Source of the DNA: an uncultured Saprospiraceae bacterium
GTDB taxonomy: Bacteria; Bacteroidota; Bacteroidia; Chitinophagales; Saprospiraceae
Length of the DNA stretch: 51,255 nucleotides
Direction: 5' to 3'
Assembly (NCBI GenBank): GCA_937872385.1
Contig: CALMSO010000023.1
Location: 1-51,255 of the forward strand
The notes under the pieces: generated by a model
What the model saw: the letters and a program-made list of their open reading frames with translations, nothing else
Told to the model about the DNA's origin: nothing
The model's database searches: none
Made by a program: the position numbers and the translations under genes
Shown: positions 24,713 through 32,611 of the stretch, piece by piece
Position numbering within the stretch: position 1 is the first letter of the stretch
Layout: each line of letters opens with the position of its first letter

Positions 24713-25972
24713 ATGCTTGTACAAACGCTTGCCGAAACAACCTTAGTAGAAGACTACCTGAATGTGCGCGCGCAAAGCCTACGCATCTGCGCATGGTTAG
24801 AGCCGGAAGATTTTGTGGTACAACCCGTAGCCGATGCCAGCCCGCCTAAATGGCATTTGGGGCATACCACTTGGTTTTTTGAAAATTTTATATTAGCTGA
24901 GCATTATCAAGGCTATCGGCGTTTCGATGAGCGACTGAATTATATTTTCAATAGCTACTACGAAAGCCAGGGACCGCGCATCTTGCGTAGCAATCGAGGC
25001 AACATCAGCCGGCCCGATGTGGATACCATTCTTGCGTATCGCCGCTACGTGGACGCGCACATGGAGCAATTGTTGGAGCAGCCGCTATCGCCGGAAGTCC
25101 ACGATTTTATTACCATTGGCTTGCACCACGAGCAGCAGCATCAGGAGTTGCTCGTCACCGACATCAAGTACATCTTAGGCACCAATCCTTTTTTTCCGAC
25201 TTACGTCGAATCGGCGCTGCCTGGGCCGCAGGAGTCCGCCGTGGCTGCGCAGTGGCTTCATTTCGATGCCGGTTTATATACCATCGGGCATCAGGGCGCG
25301 GGCTTTTGTTTTGATAACGAACTGGGGGCGCATCAGGTATATCTGCCTGATTTTCAAATACAAAACCAACTGATAACCAATGGCGAATACCTCGCATTCA
25401 TGCAAGCGGGTGGCTATCAACGTTTTGAATACTGGCTCTCGGAAGGCTGGGAGTGGGCCAAAAACCTCGACGTACCGGCGCCCTTGTACTGGTACGAAAA
25501 AGACGGCGTCTGGCAGCATTACACTTTAGGCGGGCTGCGGCCGGTTGCTTTGCACGAGCCGGTCACGCATATCAGCTATTTCGAAGCAGATGCCTACGCA
25601 CGCTGGCGCGGACTGCGGCTACCCACTGAATTGGAATGGGAGGTGGCCTGTCGCACTTTGTACGCTGAGCTGCCCGGCAGGAGCAATTTTTTAGAAAATG
25701 GGCACTGGCACCCGGTAGCGCCGCAAGATGCAACAGATACACAGTTTTTTGGCAACGTCTGGGAGTGGACGGGCAGTGCTTACCTGCCGTATCCGGGCTT
25801 TCCGCAGCTCAAGGGCGCGCTGGGCGAGTACAACGGCAAGTTTATGGTCAATCAGATGGTGCTGCGCGGCGGCTCCTGCGCTACACCCCGCTCGCATATT
25901 CGCGCTACCTATCGCAATTTTTTCCAAACGGACAAACGTTGGCAGTTTACGGGCATTCGATTAGCAAAATAA
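24713..25972 (+). CDS. egtB: Ergothioneine biosynthesis protein EgtB
   Basis: Protein of 419 residues. EgtB is the non-haem iron sulfoxide synthase that joins hercynine to a thiol donor with O2. The N-terminal DinB-like part has KWHLGHTTWFFE (His51) and HHEQQHQELL (His139, His143), the three expected iron ligands. The C-terminal FGE-sulfatase domain has WEWTGSAYLPYPGF and LRGGSCATPRSHIRATYRNFF. Its partner egtD lies 4.9 kb away on the other strand. The stop codon TAA (25970-25972) is also the left target duplication of element B5. Confidence 0.95.
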   Translation: MLVQTLAETTLVEDYLNVRAQSLRICAWLEPEDFVVQPVADASPPKWHLGHTTWFFENFILAEHYQGYRRFDERLNYIFNSYYESQGPRILRSNRGNISRPDVDTILAYRRYVDAHMEQLLEQPLSPEVHDFITIGLHHEQQHQELLVTDIKYILGTNPFFPTYVESALPGPQESAVAAQWLHFDAGLYTIGHQGAGFCFDNELGAHQVYLPDFQIQNQLITNGEYLAFMQAGGYQRFEYWLSEGWEWAKNLDVPAPLYWYEKDGVWQHYTLGGLRPVALHEPVTHISYFEADAYARWRGLRLPTELEWEVACRTLYAELPGRSNFLENGHWHPVAPQDATDTQFFGNVWEWTGSAYLPYPGFPQLKGALGEYNGKFMVNQMVLRGGSCATPRSHIRATYRNFFQTDKRWQFTGIRLAK

Positions 25973-26073
25973 TACCACTTACGAGTTGCGAAGTACCATT
26001 TACGATTTCGTAAAATGTTGAAAAACAATATTTTATGAATAAATAAGTACATCATTTCCAATAGGAAAAGGTA
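25973..26073 (-). mobile_element. Miniature element B5 (101 bp) after egtB
   Basis: Reverse-oriented member of the B family: starts TACCACTTACGAG and ends GGAAAAGGTA, with inverted TACC/GGTA ends. It is flanked by TAA on both sides (25970-25972, which is the egtB stop codon, and 26074-26076). Internal words on the minus strand, such as TTGGAAATGATGTACTTATT and TTGTTTTTCAACATTTTACG, match B3 and B4. Confidence 0.78.
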
Positions 26074-26080
26074 TAAAACG

Positions 26081-26130
26081 ATAGATGCCAGATTTTAGAT
26101 AATAGATGATGATAGACGATAGATTTTAGG
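26081..26130. repeat. AGATGCCAGAT short repeat cluster
   Basis: ATAGATGCCAGATTTTAGAT followed by AATAGATGATGATAGACGAT and AGATTTTAGG. It is related to 5774-5831 and to the tails of the composite repeats. It sits between egtB with B5 and the convergent GT2 gene. Confidence 0.55.
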
Positions 26131-26186
26131 CTCCTTCAACCTATTCCCCTATGACCCCATTTTCCCTATTTCCCCCATCCCCGACC

Positions 26187-27725
26187 TCACGTACGCAGAT
26201 GCCGCAGCGTGAAGTAGAAAATAGCGCCGTAGCCCAATGAAAGCATGAGGTGGAAGATGAGGAACGTCGTGTTTTGAATCATAATGCCACCGATGACGCC
26301 GCCGAGGAAATACAATGCCATAAAACCTTCGAGCAGGGTAGTCCACGAGAGCTTCTTGCTCAGGTATTTACTTTTGGCGAAAGTATCTTTGATGGTTTGA
26401 ATGTTGAACTTGGGCGTGCGTACAAATGGTGACTTTTTGCCGCGATAACCCTGAATGACCGCTACCGTATTGTGCAAGGACAAGCCCATAGACAAAGCGA
26501 GGAACAGCGGAAAGAGGAAGACGAATTTGTACATAGATTTGCTGAAATTCTCCTCTTGGTGGCGCGCGGGCGACTGGAGATTGGCGGTGTAATAGACCGC
26601 GATAATGGACAACAAGCCCACCATAAACCACGCGAAGAAGCTCTTGCTGAAGCCCTGCTCAATCAAATCGCCCAGCACGAAGAGCAGCGGCACACTGAAT
26701 ACCCCGGCAATGAAAACAAAAACAAATACCGTACTGCTCAGCAGGTGAATGGTTGCTTGGATTTTTTGCCAAGTCGTCAGATCGGATTTCCAGACCGTCG
26801 GCAGCATTTTTTTAGCGGTTTCGGCACCGCCTTTCATCCAGCGGAATTGCTGCGATTTGAGGCTACTCATCTCAGCGGGCAGCTCGGCGGGCGAGCCAAT
26901 TTCTTCCAGAAACTTGATTTTGTAGCCTTTCAACTGGGCACGGATGCTCAGGTCGAAGTCTTCGGTGAGGGTATCGGCTTCCCAGCCACCAGCTACGTCA
27001 ATGGTTTCGCGGCGCCACACGCCCGCAGTGCCGTTGAACTGGAGGAGGTAGTTGCCTGCCTCGCGGCCTTTTTGCTCCACGGTGAAGTGCACGTTGAGTT
27101 GGAGCGCTTGTAGCTTGGTAATCAGCGAATAATCTTCGTTGATGTGCTCCCAGCGCGTTTGCACGACGCCCACTTTGGGGTCTTTGAAGTAAGGTATCGT
27201 CACCTTGAGGAAGTCTGGCCGAGGCAGAAAATCCGCATCAAAAATAGCAATAAATTCGCCTTTGGCATATTGCATCGCCTCTTGCAGCGCACCCGCTTTG
27301 TAACCTTTGCGATTGACCCGGTGGATGTGCTCGATGTTCAGGCCTTTGGCGCGCCATTCGGCTACTTTTTGGCGGGTAATCTCCACGGATTCGTCGGTAG
27401 AATCATCTAATACATGAATTTCAAAACGGTCTTTCGGATAATCGAATTGAGCGATATTATCAATGAGGCGTTCGACGACGTACATTTCATTGAAAATAGG
27501 CAATTGCACCGTCACGAAAGGATAATCTTCAGGGTTGTTCGAGGTTTCGGTTTGTTCAGCGGCCGCAATTTGTGCCAGCAGCTCGGCGGGCGAGGGGGGC
27601 GCTCCTTTTTTATGAGCCGCTTTTTTGTAATGATACAACAGGTTGAATTGCATGACGCAGTACATAGTAATGTAGATGAGCGCTGTGCTGTAAATAATCA
27701 GAACCGCATAAGCCAATACAGACAT
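26187..27725 (-). CDS. Membrane glycosyltransferase family 2 (cellulose synthase-like)
   Basis: Protein of 512 residues with one N-terminal membrane segment, a cytoplasmic GT-A domain (about 45-330) and four to five C-terminal membrane helices. Key motifs: FVTVQLPIFNE, HVLDDSTDES, the metal-binding FDADFLP, the acceptor/base motif LTEDFDLS, and QQFRWMKGGAE, the Q-x-x-R-W signature of processive enzymes. It probably polymerises or transfers a sugar across the inner membrane, for example a beta-glycan or glycolipid; the substrate is unknown. A second GT2 gene lies 202 nt upstream on the same strand. Confidence 0.88.
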   Translation of the reverse strand: MSVLAYAVLIIYSTALIYITMYCVMQFNLLYHYKKAAHKKGAPPSPAELLAQIAAAEQTETSNNPEDYPFVTVQLPIFNEMYVVERLIDNIAQFDYPKDRFEIHVLDDSTDESVEITRQKVAEWRAKGLNIEHIHRVNRKGYKAGALQEAMQYAKGEFIAIFDADFLPRPDFLKVTIPYFKDPKVGVVQTRWEHINEDYSLITKLQALQLNVHFTVEQKGREAGNYLLQFNGTAGVWRRETIDVAGGWEADTLTEDFDLSIRAQLKGYKIKFLEEIGSPAELPAEMSSLKSQQFRWMKGGAETAKKMLPTVWKSDLTTWQKIQATIHLLSSTVFVFVFIAGVFSVPLLFVLGDLIEQGFSKSFFAWFMVGLLSIIAVYYTANLQSPARHQEENFSKSMYKFVFLFPLFLALSMGLSLHNTVAVIQGYRGKKSPFVRTPKFNIQTIKDTFAKSKYLSKKLSWTTLLEGFMALYFLGGVIGGIMIQNTTFLIFHLMLSLGYGAIFYFTLRHLRT

Positions 27726-27927
27726 GGTTGCGAAAGTTTAATGATGGAATGGATGTGATTTTCTCGTTAGCAAGTTGAATACTTTTCCCGTTACGTCAAT
27801 GTGCTGATTTTTATGTGCTAATGTAGCTTACTAAATAACACTTAATGGTTTGCAAAACGATTGAAATTTGCTTTTTACAAAGTTTACTGAATAGTTGTTA
27901 GACTAAAACCGCCCGGTTTGGGAATGT

Positions 27928-28626
27928 TTATAAAAACTTGAAAATAGTCCACAAAATTTTATGCCCAGCTAGCACACTGCCTCGCACCGTGCCTGATACC
28001 TTGGAGACACCGATACGGCGCCGGTAGCTCACGGGCACTTCCCGGCAGTTGAGGCGTTTTTTGGCCGCTTTCACTTGCATTTCTACCGTCCAGCCAAAGT
28101 CGCGGTCTTCCATTTCCAATTCGAGCAATTTATCAAACTTAATAGCGCGGAAAGGCCCCAAATCTGTGAAATGATAACTATAAAACATTCTTATAAGATT
28201 GGTAGCCAGCCAGTTGCCAAATATTTGCTGAGGCATCATGGCGCCGCGTTCCATATCGCCCAATACCCGCGAACCAATCACCATATCTACATCTTCTTCA
28301 ACGATAGGATGAATCAACTGGGGTAGCTCTTCGGGATAATCCGAATAATCCGCATCTATGAAAACGACAATATCGGGTTGCTCTTCCTGCGGTTTATTTT
28401 GCAAATAAGCGATACCTTCTAAGCAAGCATTGCCATAGCCCATCTCGGGGACATCAAGCACAGTAGCTCCGCTGAGATGCGCGATTTGGGCTGTACGATC
28501 GGTACTGGCATTGTTACAAACGATTACTTCCCGCACTAATCCTTTCGGGATATTGGCAATGACCAAGCCCAGGGATTTTTCTTCGTTGTGTGCCGGGATA
28601 ATAACGTCAATTACAGGTTTATCCAA
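27928..28626 (-). CDS. Glycosyltransferase family 2, polyprenyl-phosphate type
   Basis: Protein of 232 residues from a TTG at 28626. GT-A features: VIDVIIPAHNEEKSLGLVI, VCNNASTDRT, GYGNACLEGIAYL, IVFIDADYSDYPEE with the D-x-D metal site, GSRVLGDMERGAM, and GWTVEMQVKAA before a basic end. It resembles dolichyl-phosphate hexosyltransferases without a membrane domain. It may act in the same envelope pathway as the membrane GT2 enzyme downstream. Confidence 0.87.
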   Translation of the reverse strand: MDKPVIDVIIPAHNEEKSLGLVIANIPKGLVREVIVCNNASTDRTAQIAHLSGATVLDVPEMGYGNACLEGIAYLQNKPQEEQPDIVVFIDADYSDYPEELPQLIHPIVEEDVDMVIGSRVLGDMERGAMMPQQIFGNWLATNLIRMFYSYHFTDLGPFRAIKFDKLLELEMEDRDFGWTVEMQVKAAKKRLNCREVPVSYRRRIGVSKVSGTVRGSVLAGHKILWTIFKFL

Positions 28627-28760
28627 GTTGAAAAAGCTTTATTTACTTCTGTTGCCATAGCCAGTAGAGTACTTGCTATGCAAAAGATACGCAAAAGTAC
28701 CGGTTTTTTGTCAGGATTAGGTAATTTATTCCTATCAAGATTCCTGCAAACTACGGTTTT

Positions 28761-28788
28761 CAAAATAAAAACGCGCCACGGATGGCGC
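28761..28788 (-). terminator. Intrinsic terminator after the LACTB-like gene
   Basis: GCGCCA-CGGA-TGGCGC (28773-28788) is a 6-bp perfect stem with a 4-nt loop. On the minus strand it is followed at once by GTTTTTATTTTG. It lies about 140 nt past the LACTB-like stop codon. Confidence 0.65.
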
Positions 28789-28929
28789 AAGTTCCTTGCA
28801 ATGGTGGTGATTTTTATCAGGTACATGGGCAGCGCGGGCCCGCGTAGCGTGTAATGGGTGATGAATTGGGGGGCATTTTTTTAAGTGTAAGTTGCTGTTT
28901 TTCAATATTTTATGAGACAATAAACTATG

Positions 28930-30066
28930 CTACACATTGGGCCGAAAAGCCGCCAGTACATCTTTCGCCGCTTCGAGCAGCAATTCATCGTATCGGTTGC
29001 CGAGCATTACAATGACCAACTCCCGTTTGGGGTCAACAATCAGCACACCGTAGCCGCCGAGCGCAGTGCCAGTGTGTGTAAAAACCTGAGCGCCATCTTC
29101 CATCGTTTTCACGCCCAGCCCAAAGGCATAATGCGCGCTGGTACTGTCGGATTTAGTAAAACTGGTAAAATACCTTTCTACGGTAGCGGGTTTCAGCAGG
29201 CGCCCCTGGAGCAGGGCTTGGTGCAGGTGTACGAGGTCTTCGGCAGTACCCACATAGCCGCCGCCGCCAAATTTGCAACTGTTATTTACAGCAGGCGCTT
29301 CTGTGCCGCGATTGTGGTGGATGTTCCAATATTGATAAAATTTGACTGGATTGATGGTAGCACCCGGCGACTGGTCCAGCGCGATATGCTCCAGCCCCAG
29401 CGGGTCGAGAAAATGCTGCTGGATATAAGCTTCGTAAGGAATGCCGCTCACTATTTCTATAATGTGGCATAGCAGCACATAGCCATAGGAAGTGTAGGTG
29501 TAGCCTGTGCCCGGCTCAAATTCTAAGGGGTCGTTGATGAACTCCGGTAGTGCTTCGGCTACGGTATTGCAGTGATATTTGCTGATTTTTTGCCATTCGC
29601 CCTTGTTGTAATGGCGCACCCCGGCCGTGTGGCTCAGCAGTTGCCCGACGGTCACGTCGCAGTAGTGCTCTGGCAGTTCTGTCAGGTAGGTAGCAATCGT
29701 GGTGTCGAGGTCGAGTTTGCCTTCTTCCATGAGCTTGGCCGCTGCCATACCGGCTATGGATTTCGAGAGGCTATAATAGCGAAACTGATGCTCCGGCGTG
29801 GCGTAAATTTTGTTTTTGGCGTCGGCCCAGCCAAAAGCTTCTTTCCAGACAATGTCGTCGCCGATGCCTACGGCAATGGAGATGCCCGGAAAATTCGTCA
29901 ACAGCCCGGTCAGCCGGATACGGCCATCCTGAATTTCGTGATAGTACTTGCCACTCGGAGCCGGATTGCCCGCGCCTTGCGTATTGAAAGAGATATACTG
30001 CAAAGCAAAAAACAGCATAGTCAGTAAAAAAAGGCGCGGCAGCGTAGGCTTTCTTGCGGTTTTCAT
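28930..30066 (-). CDS. LACTB-like serine hydrolase (class C beta-lactamase fold)
   Basis: Protein of about 378 residues from ATG 30066, with a basic N-terminus and a membrane/signal segment. Active-site motifs: S-x-x-K in YSLSKSIAG, a Y-x-S in YTYTSYGYVLL where most serine beta-lactamase-like enzymes have Y-x-N, and H-T-G in FTHTGTALGG. SHTAGVRHYNKGEW is strikingly like the LACTB (mitochondrial filament-forming protease) subfamily. It acts outside the cytoplasm on peptide or ester substrates; beta-lactam resistance is not implied. A promoter-like TTG-N20-TATATTTG reads on the minus strand (30185-30187 and 30157-30164). Confidence 0.85.
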   Translation of the reverse strand: MKTARKPTLPRLFLLTMLFFALQYISFNTQGAGNPAPSGKYYHEIQDGRIRLTGLLTNFPGISIAVGIGDDIVWKEAFGWADAKNKIYATPEHQFRYYSLSKSIAGMAAAKLMEEGKLDLDTTIATYLTELPEHYCDVTVGQLLSHTAGVRHYNKGEWQKISKYHCNTVAEALPEFINDPLEFEPGTGYTYTSYGYVLLCHIIEIVSGIPYEAYIQQHFLDPLGLEHIALDQSPGATINPVKFYQYWNIHHNRGTEAPAVNNSCKFGGGGYVGTAEDLVHLHQALLQGRLLKPATVERYFTSFTKSDSTSAHYAFGLGVKTMEDGAQVFTHTGTALGGYGVLIVDPKRELVIVMLGNRYDELLLEAAKDVLAAFRPNV

Positions 30067-30360
30067 AAAATTGCGAATCAGTTTGATAGTAGGACGTCGA
30101 ATTGTCTGGTAAGTTGCGCTTTTAGTCAAAACTTTAACACTTTTTTCTCGAAATTTCAAATATACAAAGCTCGCCACGCTCAAGCAAGACTTTGTCCTAT
30201 AAGATTTTGCAAAAAAATGACATTTATCCGGATTGACATAAAATCTGTCCGACGGTGATCTTTCTCATCAGAGGCGGCTTAGGTAAATGCTACCTTGCAA
30301 CGGTATTCAGGACATTATTGTTTTATAAACATCTGATTATCAGAGCCAAAAGTCGTAATT

Positions 30361-30768
30361 ATGAAAAAAATCCTGCTTCCCGGTCTGGTCGCTGGCGCTG
30401 TATTGCTGGGGCTGAGTTATGTCGTATTGTACGTGACCATCAACTTTTTTCCCAAGCTGGTAGAAGAGTATTACAACCCGGTTTTCTGGCCGGGCAACGA
30501 TCGCGTATCGCTGTTTTTTGCCCATCCTTTTGTGTTGAGCTTAGCACTGGCCTGGTTTTGGGAGCGCTTCAAGGGCTTGTTCAAAGGTGGCGTGCTGCTG
30601 CGCGGGCTGGAGCTGGGGTTGGTCTATGGTCTGGTAGCTACCCTGCCTTCTATGTGGATCACTTTCAGCGCCATTGCGGTATCCATTACTATGGTACTTA
30701 GCTGGTTGGCGTATGGTATGGTGCAGGCTGCCGTTGCCGGACTGATTTTTGCACGCATGAATCCTTAG
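30361..30768 (+). CDS. Small four-helix membrane protein, hypothetical
   Basis: Protein of 135 residues with about four membrane segments (residues 5-28, about 55-70, 80-105 and 110-130). A positively charged loop, WERFKGLFKGG, lies between the second and third. The name of its family is not known to me. It reads in the frame ATGAAAAAAATCCTG; an overlapping frame from 30255 is a shadow. The near-palindrome CTGATTATCAG sits 17 nt upstream of the ATG. Confidence 0.65.
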   Translation: MKKILLPGLVAGAVLLGLSYVVLYVTINFFPKLVEEYYNPVFWPGNDRVSLFFAHPFVLSLALAWFWERFKGLFKGGVLLRGLELGLVYGLVATLPSMWITFSAIAVSITMVLSWLAYGMVQAAVAGLIFARMNP

Positions 30769-30845
30769 GGTATTGGGCTTGCGGTTGGCAACTGTTGCCC
30801 CGCGCCGGACAAACTGTGTTTCAAGATGCCAATTTTGAAAATAGG

Positions 30846-31805
30846 TTACCCTTTCACCCAGAGCACATCCGTGAAGTACTGACGCTGGTCGAAGAAATAT
30901 TGCACGGTGCTGAAGCCAGCTTGCTCGGCTAAATGCTGAATATCCGTAAGGCTGTACTTTAGCGATAGCTCTACGTCAATAGTTTCCCAGGCCTCAAAAT
31001 GGATGGTTTTGCCAAGCAGATGCACCGTTTGCGCCTGCCGGCTCACGAGATAACTGCGCGCAGCTCCGCTACCAGGGTGATAGGTCTCCCAGTGCCGGAA
31101 AGCATCCACTTTAAAATCAGCGCCCAGCTCCCGGTTGATGCGGTGCAGTAGATTGAGATTGAAAGCAGCGGTGATGCCTTCCGGGTCGTTGTAGGCGTCC
31201 AAAATGACTTGAGGGTCTTTTTTTAAATCAAAACCGATGAGCAATAAGTCACCAGGGGCCATACTTCGGTACAGATGTTGTAAAAAATCCGTAGCTTGCT
31301 CACGGGTAAGGTTGCCGATGTTGGCGCCGATAAACAAGATGACTTTGCGCAGGGTGCTCTGCGTGCTCAACTGCTCCAGCACTTGAAAATAATCGCCAGA
31401 TAGCCCTTGCACACGCAGATTGGGCAAGCTGTGCCCTAAATCCATTTCTAACTTGGCAAGCGCATGATGCGAAATATCTACAGGCTGATACTGAAAATCT
31501 GCCCCTTCCGACAGAAAATGCCGAAGCAACACCTTGGTCTTGTAGCCGTCACCGGCACCCAGTTCTATCAAATCAAAAGGTTGATTACCAATTGTTTCGA
31601 GCAGTTTTTGGCGATGGGTTTCAAAAATTTCGTACTCACAATCGGTCAGATAGTAAGTCGGCATTTTCATAATATCCTGAAAAAGTTGGTCGCCGGCTGC
31701 ATCATAGAAATAGCGGGAAGAAAGCTTTTTCGGATGGTTTTGTAAACCTACCAGCACATCTTTGGCAAATTGGCTGGTGGCGGAGGCAGTGCGCTGCGAT
31801 GTCAT
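30846..31805 (-). CDS. egtD: L-histidine N-alpha-methyltransferase EgtD
   Basis: Protein of 319 residues, the usual length. EgtD trimethylates histidine to hercynine with three S-adenosylmethionines, the first step of ergothioneine synthesis. Evidence: KKLSSRYFYDAAGDQLFQDI and YYLTDCEYEIF near the N-terminus, the SAM-binding loop LIELGAGDGYKTKVLL, the IGANIGNLT block, LLIGFDLKKDP, and the C-terminal SLKYSLTDIQHLAEQAGF. Its partner egtB is on the opposite strand, 4.9 kb to the left, with glycosyltransferase and LACTB genes between. Confidence 0.96.
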   Translation of the reverse strand: MTSQRTASATSQFAKDVLVGLQNHPKKLSSRYFYDAAGDQLFQDIMKMPTYYLTDCEYEIFETHRQKLLETIGNQPFDLIELGAGDGYKTKVLLRHFLSEGADFQYQPVDISHHALAKLEMDLGHSLPNLRVQGLSGDYFQVLEQLSTQSTLRKVILFIGANIGNLTREQATDFLQHLYRSMAPGDLLLIGFDLKKDPQVILDAYNDPEGITAAFNLNLLHRINRELGADFKVDAFRHWETYHPGSGAARSYLVSRQAQTVHLLGKTIHFEAWETIDVELSLKYSLTDIQHLAEQAGFSTVQYFFDQRQYFTDVLWVKG

Positions 31806-31977
31806 TATAAATATTGAATGCGGAAAAAAGCGTAAATGCTCACTTTTTCCATAGTTAAACAGAACAAGCGGTTTTAAAATCGCTCTATTGCTTTTGTAAA
31901 CAAATAGACGTCCCGATTGTTACAAACTGCTTTTCATTTTACGCTAATTATAATGATGCGTGGCGAGTGGTAATTAA

Positions 31978-32084
31978 TACCGATTTCAATTGAACGTGAC
32001 GTCTTTTTTTGTGTTTAAAATTCTGATTTTCAATACCTTAAAAATCATAAATCGGACTTCGTAAATCGTAAATCGTAAATCGTA
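31978..32084 (+). mobile_element. Miniature element B2 (107 bp)
   Basis: Starts TACCGATTTCAATTGAACGT and ends AAATCGTA, flanked by TAA at 31975-31977 and 32085-32087. It closely matches B1 (18727-18825) over its whole length but has an extra tandem GTAAATC unit near its end. The right TAA is also the left flank of B3, so two B elements lie head-to-tail. The region 31806-31974, upstream of egtD, shows no gene. Confidence 0.8.
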
Positions 32085-32087
32085 TAA

Positions 32088-32287
32088 TACTATTTTCAAT
32101 TGGAAATGATGTATTTATTTATCTCCAAAACCTTGGTTTTCAAAATTTTATAAAATTGCCGGTAGTATTAGCAACTGAGTAATTTCCGTATTCAAAGCGT
32201 TGATTTTCATAAGTTTATCTGAAATTTATCATTCGTAAATTAACACTACCGAATTGCCAATTGGGCTTTATAAATCGTAAATGGGTG
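32088..32287 (+). mobile_element. Miniature element B3, split by nested element D
   Basis: The left part 32088-32159 (TACTATTTTCAATTGGAAAT ... CAAAATTTTATAAAATTGC) and right part 32258-32287 (CAATTGGGCTTTATAAATCG, then TAAATGG) together match the B consensus over its whole length once element D and one duplicated AATTGC are removed. The right end has diverged, so its TAA is not clear. Confidence 0.7.
32160..32251. mobile_element. Miniature element D (92 bp) nested in B3
   Basis: Inverted ends CGGTAGTATTA and, on the other strand, CGGTAGTGTTA (10 of 11 identical). It is flanked by a 6-bp direct repeat AATTGC (32154-32159 and 32252-32257). Removal restores a continuous B element. It encodes nothing. 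No second copy was found in this window by eye. Confidence 0.75.
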
Positions 32288-32340
32288 GGCAAAATTATTT
32301 TCAGCACAAAAAACGCATAAACAACTGATTATCAGAAGGT

Positions 32341-32611
32341 AGATGCCAGATGCCAGACTTCAGGACGGGACACTGTTCGCTGTTTGCTATTTGCTGTTTG
32401 CTATTTGCTGTTCGCTGTTTGCTATTTGCTGTTCGCTGTTTGCTGTTCGCTGTTTGCTGTTCGCCCCTCTCTAAACCTCTCAACCTTTCTAAACCCCTCT
32501 CAACCTTTACATCTTTCTAAATCCTATTTGTCCTATTCCCCCATACCCCTATCAACTTTTTAACCTTTGTCCCAAATAACAATTAACAAGATAACAATGT
32601 CTCATTACTTA
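32341..32611 (-). repeat. Composite 3'-flank repeat A2
   Basis: Read on the minus strand it starts with TAA|GTAATGAGACATTG, where TAA is the stop codon of the LpxH-like gene. It continues with TTATTTGGGACAAAGG, a C-poor purine-rich stretch of GGTTTAGAGAGG-like words, the heptamer array, TGTCCCGTCCTGAAGTCTGG and AGATGCC words. Over most of its length it is a near copy of A3 (41539-41766) in the opposite orientation. Confidence 0.85.
32374..32464 (-). repeat. Heptamer array, copy 4 (13 units)
   Basis: Thirteen contiguous units of GCRAANA read on the minus strand (GCGAACA, GCAAACA and GCAAATA). The unit number equals that of copy 3, but the order of variants differs. Confidence 0.92.

Noticed and set aside
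28930..30066. Antibiotic-resistance beta-lactamase
   Set aside because: The motifs fit the LACTB/esterase branch, and nothing shows beta-lactam hydrolysis.
30255..30701. Overlapping frame upstream of the four-helix membrane protein
   Set aside because: The frame starting at ATG 30361 has a normal hydrophobic membrane pattern; the other gives an irregular Arg/Gly-rich protein.
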